Position numbers and translations under genes: made by a program
Notes under the pieces: generated by a model
Database searches by the model: none
The model's input: the letters and a program-made list of their open reading frames with translations, nothing else
Told to the model about the DNA's origin: nothing
In this document: positions 55,500-64,000 of the stretch, piece by piece
How the letters are laid out: every line of letters begins with the position of its first letter
Position numbering within the stretch: position 1 is the stretch's first letter
Source: Episyrphus balteatus
Lineage: Eukaryota > Arthropoda > Insecta > Diptera > Syrphidae
Assembly: GCF_945859705.1 (NCBI RefSeq)
Contig: NC_079136.1
Span: 120,097,028 to 120,161,027, forward strand
Direction of reading: 5' to 3'
DNA length: 64,000 nucleotides

Positions 55500-57838
55500 G
55501 TACCTACATTACATAGAATGAAAAATAATAAAACTTTAATAGAATTTTTTAAATAAATTAAAAACAAAATTTTCAGAACATAATTTTTTTTGATTAAGCC
55601 CTGATTTTCCAATCGTCAGTTAGACTATAAGAAGAATAAATGTCAATATAAAAAAAAACTTTTTTCGTAGGAATAAGCCTTAACTGGGGTTTAGTTGGCT
55701 ATTGCAAAATTGGCTCTAAAAATAAATTTTTTTTTTTTTTTTTTTGAAAAATTAACTTTTTCAATAGCAGAGTATCGTCAGCTAAGAGTAGGTTAATCGA
55801 GCAATGTATTATATTTCTGATAAGTGTTATCGATTTAACATCTTTAAATATAATGTTCACATTATTACATTACTTTTAATTCCACCCTGTATAAAAAAAA
55901 AGCTATTTCCGGTTTCTAAAATATTACTTAACCCATGTATGTATTAATTTCAACTTGGTAAAGTGTGAAATATTTTTGGGGAAATTGTATTCCTTTGCTT
56001 CAAAAAATTCATTAACAAAAATCCAGTAAGTGCTGTTATAAACTCCCTAATTATAAAAGTTTTAAAAAAGAAACAAATTTGGTCTTATACATTTTTTTCT
56101 GCATAGTCATCACATCTCCAATAATAATAAGAAAACAGTATTTTAATAAATTTTCCAATTTTCCTTTACAAAATTTAATAAATAAACTCTTGTTTTTGTT
56201 CTTTTTTTTTTTTAATTTGATAATTTCTTCTTTTTACAGGAACATTATCCTCAAAAGTCAAATTAATTTGAGTTATATAATTTTAATATCATCCATTAAT
56301 TTCAAATATATTGCAAAACTTTTTTTCTTATATTCCTTAAATTATCCTCAAAAGTAAGTATACCTTACCTATATTTTGTATTTTTTTTATAAAAACAAAA
56401 AAACTTGGTCTTCTTGTTTGATATTATTAAAGAACAAACAAAAAAAAAAGAGAAATTCATCTTACCTTTCACCATAACACCTTAGGTCAACAAAAAATTT
56501 CTTTTCAAATAGGTAATTGTTATTTATTTTGTTCCAGACGAAAATTATTATCTTCCGCAGTCTGTGTTATAAGAGAAAGTAATTAAAAGTCTTATTGTTT
56601 ATTTTTTTTTCTTTTTTATCTTGTTTCCGTCAAGAAAATTACAACAAAACGAACAAAGAAATGAGGTAAACATTTTCATACCTAAGAAGGTGAATGAATC
56701 CTAAAGCGTGTTAAAAAGCTTGACTGAGTTAAAAGAAATAAATTTTGTCTTTTTTTTTTTTTAATCCAAACGTAAAAACTTTTTTAATATCAAACTGAAA
56801 CAATTGATTTTTCTTTCAAAATAAAGGAAAATATTAAAAAAGTAATAAGAAACAAAAAAAATGGTGTTATAGATATATTCGACAGACATACATTATGTGC
56901 GTTTATGGTATGAACCATTTCCTAAGGATACTCATATCCTTTCAAATTTTTTTTTTCATTTTTTTTTTAATATCTTTTATATTTGTAAAGAAAAATGATA
57001 CACATCATGTGACAGATATTATATTCTTTTTCTTTGTAAATGTCACATGAAGGCCAAAAAGGAAGCAGTAAATTGTACAAGAAATTAACAAACAAAAATA
57101 AGGTACTCATGTACGTTTGTATGCTAGAAAAACAGACTTATTAATTTGACATTTAAATTAATATTTTTAATAAAAAAAACAATGACACCAGATTTGTATG
57201 AAAGAAATTAAAATAAAATAAGGCAATGTTTGCGATTGGCACACGTCACACCTTATCCAACAATCCGGTCACTTAGTTACGCAGTTAAATTTAAATTTAC
57301 CCACACGCTTAAGAGTTATAAAATCAAAATTCACTTAAATGTTGACTTAAACTCATGCGAAACCTGCTATCAAGTGATTCTCAGTATTCGAATCTTTAAA
57401 TACTTTTCTAAAGTAAGAATAATACCCTAAATCAACCCAAAGCATCCCACAAATTTTCCCATGACAAAACTTTGTATAGCTTCAACAGTTTTTGTGCGGC
57501 AATAGTAAACAAGTTTCTATTTTCTGCCAAAAAAAAAAAACAAAAATATATTACAAAATATCAATAAAAAATCTATTTTTAATAATTCCATATAAAACAC
57601 ACCGAATCACCCACGAAAATGTTTTTCTTAAAATCATTGAGCACGTGACGATAGGTAAATAATATTGGTAGGGATGAATTTAATCGTTGGCGGTGGCGTC
57701 GAACATTTTAGCACACCCTCCGTACCCCATTCCACGTTTCATATTGTAAGCAACATTTATTGCTTAGAGCCAATAAATTAACTATATTTGAGCCATGTAC
57801 TAGCAATAGCAAGCAAGTAGCAATTTTTAGAGAGTTTT
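55500..57838. other. AT-rich stretch, no gene recognised
   Basis: Homopolymer-rich. The part at 57650-57790 is less AT-rich and apparently single-copy (GTTGGCGGTGGCGTCGAAC), with no frame or motif I can name. Confidence 0.4.
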
Positions 57839-57839
57839 A

Positions 57840-58421
57840 TGGTTGCCACTGTGTTTAATAAATAACTCTTTCAGTTCAATTCAGTTCAGTTCAGTTCTAG
57901 TTCCATTTAAATTTCCACTTCCATTTCATTTCCATTTCCATTTCATTTCCATTTCATTTCCATTTCATTTCCATTGCATTTCCATTTCGTTTCCATTATA
58001 TTTACATTTACATTTCCATTTCATTTCCATTTTATTTCCATTTCATTTCCATTTCAATTCCATTTCATTTCCATTTCATTTCCACTTCTTTTCCATTTCA
58101 TTTCCATTTCAATTATATTTCATTTCCATTTCATTTCCATTTCATTTCCATTTCATTTCCATTTCATTTCCATTTCATTTCCATTTCATTTCCATTTCAT
58201 TTCCATTTCATTTCCATTTCATTTCCATTTCATTTCCATTTCATTTCCATTTCATTTCCATTTCATTTCCATTTCATTTCCATTTCAATTCCATTTCATT
58301 TCCATTTGAATTCCATTTCATTTCCATTTCATTTACATTTAATTTATGTTTCATTTCTATTTCCAATTCATTTCATATCATATTGCATTGAATTTTATTT
58401 TTACCAAGTTGGCAACCATAA
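57840..58421. mobile_element. Possible TA-flanked MITE carrying a minisatellite
   Basis: TGGTTGCCA at 57840 is inverted at about 58413-58421 (TGGCAACCA), with TA on both sides. The ends are short, so chance is possible, but they frame the 11-bp array closely. Confidence 0.45.
57899..58386. repeat. 11-bp minisatellite (CATTTCCATTT)n
   Basis: About 44 copies of an 11-bp unit, most uniform at 58130-58290 and more variable at the ends; a short (AGTTC)n run precedes it. It yields Phe/Ser/His-rich spurious frames. Confidence 0.95.
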
Positions 58422-58539
58422 TTACAAGCACTTTACCTACCAAAAAAAATAAATAAACATTCATTCATAGTCTTCCAGCCACCTCAAAATGCTCTGGTTT
58501 CATTATTATTTTCACTGGCAAAAACTTAAATAACCAAAT

Positions 58540-58780
58540 ATATGAGTGCGCACACAGGTAGATCGTATAGATGCAACCACATCACTACAACAGCAATATA
58601 AAAGCACAACAGCTAGAAGCAGTATACTTAGTTTAGCACACACACGAAGCACTTGCATAAAACTCTGTGTCTATAAATTCACTAGTTTCCGGATGATTTT
58701 GCAACATTCGAAGTTCAATAAATTTCTTGCAAAAACGCCGTAAAACGTTGTGTTCTGGCTTTGCTCTTCAGTGCTTTATG
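58540..58780 (+). promoter_or_regulatory. Promoter/poly(A)-like segment, possible solo LTR
   Basis: TATAAAAG at about 58597 is followed by AGCAGTATACTTAGT about 25 bases on and by CAATAAATTT at about 58718. TATA box, start and poly(A) signal packed within 130 bp is how an LTR looks, but no TG..CA ends or target duplication were found. Confidence 0.25.
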
Positions 58781-58789
58781 CATTTATGC

Positions 58790-60380
58790 ATTACACAGCA
58801 CCTATACGTTAGCGCTTCCACCATCACGATGGGATGTGCATTGAATCACAGACTTTTTCGATACACAATTTGTTAGAGTTTTTTTGGTTGTTCTTGTCAG
58901 TAAACTCACTGACTGTGAGGTATTTTTTTTGTTATTAAGGTTTATTGCAGCCTTTTTGGTTTCGGTTTCACAAAAATAGATAAAAAAGATAGTTTTTTTT
59001 AACTAATTGCTATTGTAGCACCAGAGAATACAAAGTAATCTACCCACCTTGATGTTTTTTTTTGCTGAAACACAATAAATTTTCAGCTGAAAATAGAATG
59101 AAAGTAGTCAAAGTGGAGTACCACAAGGCTGTGTATTCACAACGTTGGTAGTTTTTTATAATTTATTTCATGACTGTTTCTTTTTTGCAATACCTGTCTG
59201 AGGTTATGTTAAATTGTAATTATTTTTTCATTATTTTCGTTCCTGACTGTAAAATATACAACAGGAAACCCTTAAAATATTATTTGTATCTACTAGAAAC
59301 TAAAAACTATTTGCATTTTTAGAAAAGTATTTATTTAACAAAGACATCCTGTGCAGGCAGGATACTCTCATCATGTTGCTACTCCAATAAAATAATATTA
59401 TTTTAAACAATTTCATTTATTCAGATTAGATTTTGAGTTCAAAATAAATAGAAGCCACTTAAGGAGAGATGGAACAGTTATTTTATCTTGTAAATATTTA
59501 GATAGATTTATTGGCCGGGTGAATGACTGGAGAAGAGCTTAATGGACTTAATTTATTTGCGAACAACTTATCCAAAACAAAACAAAATGTTTATTTGCTT
59601 GCTTCAAGGATTAAACATGAACATTACGAGTAAATATAAAATTGCTAATGTTTCATTTAGCTATAACTTTTTTGTTTCTTATGTATGTAGCGGTTTTTGG
59701 AGATTATAAGAGTTTTTGAATCTATTTTTTTTACCAAAAATAACGGTACCTGACATATATCAATTTTGGAAAATTTTATTTTATTCAAAAAGGAGTACTA
59801 ACGGTACATACCATTTATTAAATTTGACTAGTTTAATGTTTACTAAATTAGTGAAAAAATTAATAGAAAAAAACGTCGTAGTGGAATTTAAAAGAATGGC
59901 TTAAAGCTCAAACTGTCTAGATGTTACGATGAAAAAATATTTAAGCCACGTATTCCGCTCAGTCCTATTCAATACAAAAAAAAATCGGATTTTTTCCTGT
60001 TTTTTTTTTTTTTATCTAAAAACAGCCACCACAAAAAAGTGACGCCATTTTCTAACGTTACACTCTCGCACTTTCGCAGTCCGGCACAAAAATTTCAATT
60101 AAAAATTAACAATTAGAGATACAAAAATCTTCTATAGCCTATTTGAAAGATAATAACCTAAAGCTTAATCCAAATGAAGGGGTAAAACGGAAAGATGAAA
60201 TTTGGGCTTAAATCTAAACGCGAAGTCGTAGAGAATTGATTTTTTTTTTCTATAGATAGATGAGATTAATTTAAGAATAACTGCATTTAATAAAAAATTC
60301 CGTCTGATACGGATTTTTTTCCAACACTCTGAGTTTCGAAATATGAATTTTTGAAAAACACCTTGTTTTATAGGGTATTT
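58790..60380. other. AT-rich stretch with an eroded family 1 fragment
   Basis: 59640-59830 carries ATGTAGCGGTTTTTGGAGATT and AACGGTACCTGACATATATC, matching the middle of family 1. Otherwise no gene or element was recognised. Confidence 0.45.
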
Positions 60381-60389
60381 TTGGGTAAT

Positions 60390-61925
60390 TTTTGATTTTT
60401 AGCTTTTTTTTTGGAGCGCTCAAAAAATCTCAAACTTATAGGACATGTAGGTTTGGCCTTATGCATACATGTGCAAAAAATTGGAATCGTTTAGTGAGTT
60501 TTGACTGACTAACGAAAGAAACAAGTTTTTAAAAAACACGTTTTTTGACCGTTTTAAACCGATTTTCATCGTTTTTTATTTTTATCTTTTTTTTACTTGC
60601 TCTATAGGCAAGTATTGGTTTCGTGTCGAAAAAAAAATTTGAGGTTTTAATCAAAACCAACATTACGATGATGGAGAATTTCAAAAAAGTGGGTCTCGAA
60701 ATTCCGTCCGTGCGTCTGTACGTCTGTGCGTCTGTGCGGTTGTGCGTCCATCTGTACACATTTCCACAGAATAAACGGGTGGACGGATTTTCTTCAAATT
60801 TGGTACAGATGATTTTTATAGAATTCTGAAAGTTGTTTTTTTTTTGTTTTTTTATATCTCGTTTAGAACGTATACCTCCCATACAAAAAAATACGATATT
60901 GCGAATTTCTCGAAAACGGCTCTAACGATTTTGATTAAACTTTGTATACGTAATATTTAAAGCAGTGGCAATAAAACTACATTTTTATTTTTTCTCAAAA
61001 AAGTCAAATAACAAAAAAAAATTTTTTCATGCCCTAAATGTCGGCTCTTCCTCAATATCAATTTTTTTTTTAAATTTAGAGCCAGCTTTTAAAATCTACA
61101 AGTAGACTAACATAAAAGTGCTTTGAACTGCAAGAGCAAGTACGTGCGACCCCAGTCGTGCATTTTATTTTAATAGATACAGGAATAAAGTATATGGAGT
61201 AATGATAGACCATGACTACGACTATATGTGTGCGAAGTTTCAATGATTTTCGTAAACACAATTTTGAGATAACGGTAAAATAAAATTTTAGAATTCAACA
61301 GGTATAACTTTTGACCAAGAGCAGATAGAAATTTTATTAAACTTTTATAAGCATCCTAATACAATTACCTTTCATTTGGTATATTACACATAACGGTAAA
61401 CTAACTACAAGCTACACAATATTAAATCAAGAAACTTGCGAAAAACCTCAAAACACCAGTAGAGATCTGTTGCCCCCCGAACAGCCACCAGTGTGGGAAG
61501 TACCGTAATCTCAGTCTGGAAATTCGTAATGGTTGACTTTAAAAAATTCTAACTTCACTTGTAGGCATCTTTGAAATGATATTGATACGTCATATGATAA
61601 TGAAAGGTGAAATAATAAGTATAAAATTGTTTATAGGTTGTCAAACAAAAAAATTGATTCCATAGCCTGAGAACATAAAAATAAATGTTGCAAAAATTTA
61701 AAAATGGTTTTATTCTTAGGAAGAAATACTTGGCTTTTAAATTGCATAATTTTTTTTGTAAGCTTTTAAAATAAAAAAAATTAATATAATGAGAAAATAA
61801 AAAAGGTATTTTTTTTTAGCTTTTTCTTCATTTTAAACAAAAACACACAACCTGTTTTGTGACGACGTTATCACGTAAAATCATCGTCCGTAAACCGGCT
61901 TTACAGACAACCTCTTTTTTTTAAT
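60390..61925 (+). mobile_element. Dispersed repeat family 2, copy 3, interrupted by family 1
   Basis: Left part matches copy 2 from GCGCTCAAAAAATCTCAAAC; family 1 copy F breaks it after CGTTTTTTATTTTTATC, and it resumes at about 61171. The right end again is GACGTTATCACGTAAAATC, TCGTCCGTAAACC and TTTACAGACAACC. Confidence 0.75.
60592..61170 (+). mobile_element. Dispersed repeat family 1, copy F (shorter subfamily)
   Basis: Starts ACTTGCTCTATAGGCAAG, has CGTCTGTGCGTCTGTGCG in place of TCTG repeats, and ends CCCCAGTCGTGCATTTTATT. It is about 580 bp against 940 bp for copies B and D, and its position inside family 2 gives its boundaries. Confidence 0.8.
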
Positions 61926-61929
61926 TAAT

Positions 61930-63780
61930 TTAAAATACACTGCTTTTGGGATAATCAGACCCTATGTTAGAAATATCGAGAAAACCAGTAATTTTTATTG
62001 TGCCTTTTACAATTTAATAAGCCCACAATGCTTCGATTCTTTTTGCAAATAAAGTTAAATTATCACGATTCTTTAAATGATGATAATCTCTAACAAAAAA
62101 CGTTTTTAATTTTTTTTTTTTACTTTTTATTAATAGAAATTTTTGAATTAAAGTTGAAACAATTTTTTTTTTCGGTGGGTATTCAATAGCAATTATAGGA
62201 TTCTGCGGAACACGTAACGCTTGAAAAAAAAATTTTTCATCGTTAGATCTCATAAAATTCCACGATTTCCAAGGTTTTGAAAAACCTAAAAAAATTTGGA
62301 ATTTTTTTTGATCCCTTAATTTTTTTTTAGCTACAACTGTATTATTTTTGTGCAAAAGCATTTTTATATTGTCTTAATATAAATCTAAATCACTTTTGAT
62401 TATGAAAAAAAAAACTTATTTTTTTTTTGTAATTTTCGAAAGCGGGATATTGATTTTTTTGAAATTTAAGTTTTAATAAAATAACTTCAAAATGTCATAC
62501 CAACTTTTTTTTTAAATTGTTTTTAAAAAATTTGTTTTTTTTGTTTTAAACGAATTTAACGTTCTTTTAATTTTTTAAAATGAGACCAATACAAGATGTT
62601 TTCAACTCTTTAATTAGTCAAAAAATAAAATTTCTTTAAAATTGTTTTTTTTTTTTTTTTGAGAAATAAATCAAACATTTTACCGATCTTAAATAGATAC
62701 AATATGATGACATATACTTCGGCAAATGCGAGGTGGCAAAATAATTTACTAACATGAAAATCTATTTAATTTTATCGGAAGCGAAAAAAATTTTGGCCAC
62801 GCTAAAGAATCAATTTTGAGATGTGAAAATAAAAACTTCTTCCCTTTCTGGCGATTTCCGAATATCTCTTTTTTCAACTCACTTTCCAAAACTCTTTTTC
62901 AAGTAATCAAATTTTGCTGCGGTAACATGATCGATATTTAAGACTTTACAAAAAAACTTAAAAAAAAACAGTTATTTTTGACTCTTGATTTTTTTTTTTG
63001 TTTTTTTTTGTTTTTTTTTTTTTTTATATATTTTTATCTAAATATGATAACTAACGAACTCACAAGAAGCAAAATCATATTTCTTTGTAAAAAAATTAGA
63101 TTATGTAAAATCTTTGTGTTAATATATTTTTAAGTACATTGACAGTTTATGAGCTATACAGAAAAAATAAATTCATTTCTCAGTTTTGTTTTTCAAAAAC
63201 TTATTGTGATAGATCAATATTTTCTTTTGATTTAATCTCACCAATTTTTCGAATTCCACATTATTCCTTCCTGAAATTCCTATAAAAATGAATTTATTCT
63301 TTTTCATTTATTTGATTATTGAAGAAAGTTATTCAATTTCACTTGACACACACTCGTTATGGGTGATGAAAATATTTCTAACGAAAAAGTCATTAGCTTG
63401 AGACATGAAGTACAAATTGTTTAAATCCCAATGTCATTACCCAAACAAACAATCTTCCTAGAAAAAAAAAACAAAATCTCAATTCCTTTGTCTTTTAAGA
63501 ATTAATTGGCTTTATAGAAATTTCACTTGAAAGTAATTTTGTAAATTCTTGTTTACATCATTCATGATAAAAGTTATCAAAATTTTCATTTCAGAAAAAA
63601 AAAAAAAAATAATTTTCATAATTTTTTAACTCAAAAAGCATTAAAAAACTTTAGATGCAATAAAAATTTAAAATAAAATTATAATTAAATTGCACAATTT
63701 TTAATGAGAGTGTGTGCATTTTGGGTAAAGTATGTATGTAAAACCAATAAAAGAGTTAAATTGCCTTGCACAATGGAACC
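61930..63780. other. AT-rich stretch with degenerate family 1 fragment
   Basis: 62430-62600 resembles family 1 (AAAGCGGGATATTGATTTTT, TGTCATACCAACTTTTTTTT). Long T runs near 62640 and 63000. A 115-codon minus-strand frame at 62014-62361 is Lys-rich low complexity and not supported. Confidence 0.4.
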
Positions 63781-63794
63781 TTCCTCTGGTTATG

Positions 63795-63860
63795 GAGAAT
63801 AATCCTCCCCTCCGGCAAAATTTAATCCCCTTGATCACTTAATCCAATTAGCAGGATTGA
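63795..63860. promoter_or_regulatory. Cluster of TAATCC homeodomain sites
   Basis: TAATCC at 63800-63805, 63823-63828 and 63840-63845, AATTAG at 63846-63851 and GGATTG at 63854-63859. TAATCC is the classic site of K50 homeodomain proteins such as Bicoid, Otd and Gsc. The segment 63770-64000 is less AT-rich than its surroundings, as conserved regulatory or exonic DNA often is. Confidence 0.35.
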
Positions 63861-64000
63861 ACTGTGGTCGCGTACCTACTGCAACGTGTAAAAAGTAGAA
63901 AGAGCGATGCAAGGACGTGACGTGAAGGCGCGGCAGCAGCAACATCACCATTGTACCGTAAAATATGAGAAAACTTTTCTTGGAAAAATGTACCACCAAT

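Noticed and set aside
57843..58391. 182-codon Phe/Ser/His-rich frame
   Set aside because: Translation of the CATTTCCATTT minisatellite.

Overview
The window looks like nuclear DNA from an insect, most likely a fly. It is very AT-rich, its introns have GT/AG borders, and the two recognisable proteins have insect-type gene structures. It is full of short inverted-repeat transposons, dispersed repeats and minisatellites. Gene density is low: only about 2.5 kb of the 64 kb can be read as protein-coding with confidence.

Left end, 1-16.8 kb. The window opens inside the last coding exon of an AlkB-family Fe(II)/2-oxoglutarate dioxygenase, probably ALKBH4 (2-229, +). From 3651 to 14374 (+) lies a complete nine-exon gene for a dipeptidyl peptidase 4-type serine protease (S9B family, about 742 aa). 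It has a signal peptide, the Glu motif that recognises the substrate N-terminus, and an intact Ser/Asp/His triad. Its introns have collected repeats. Intron 1 holds a dispersed repeat split by a nested hAT-type element (8-bp target duplication), and that element itself contains an 8-bp minisatellite. Intron 1 ends with a 5'-truncated LINE that landed on the splice acceptor of exon 2. Intron 4 is mostly an uninterrupted run of 81 copies of a hexamer.

Middle, 16.8-45 kb. A 1.25-kb minisatellite of palindromic 11-mers (16.8-18.06 kb) is followed by a region with promoter or leader character and a candidate first coding exon (20489-20561, +). If that exon is real, much of the rest of the window may be its intron. 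After it comes a dense series of elements with readable ends: a PIF/Harbinger-like MITE, a CACTA-like MITE, a tRNA-derived SINE, several copies of one ~940-bp dispersed repeat (family 1), a 2-kb foldback, a 3.8-kb TA-flanked Tc1/mariner-like unit containing a duplicated foldback with an 86-bp perfect palindrome, and foldbacks with 8-bp or TTAA target duplications.

Right end, 45-64 kb. A second dispersed repeat (family 2) appears at 45.6 and 60.4 kb, the latter copy interrupted by family 1. Between 47.6 and 52.45 kb the motif TTATACCAAT, or its complement, recurs more than 20 times in two clusters that no recognised transposon explains. A CATTTCCATTT minisatellite lies at 57.9 kb between short inverted repeats. 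The last 250 bases are less AT-rich and carry a cluster of TAATCC sites that could be regulatory.

All coordinates, splice sites and target duplications were read by eye from the sequence. Superfamily names for the mobile elements rest on end sequence and duplication length, not on any transposase, because none was found.
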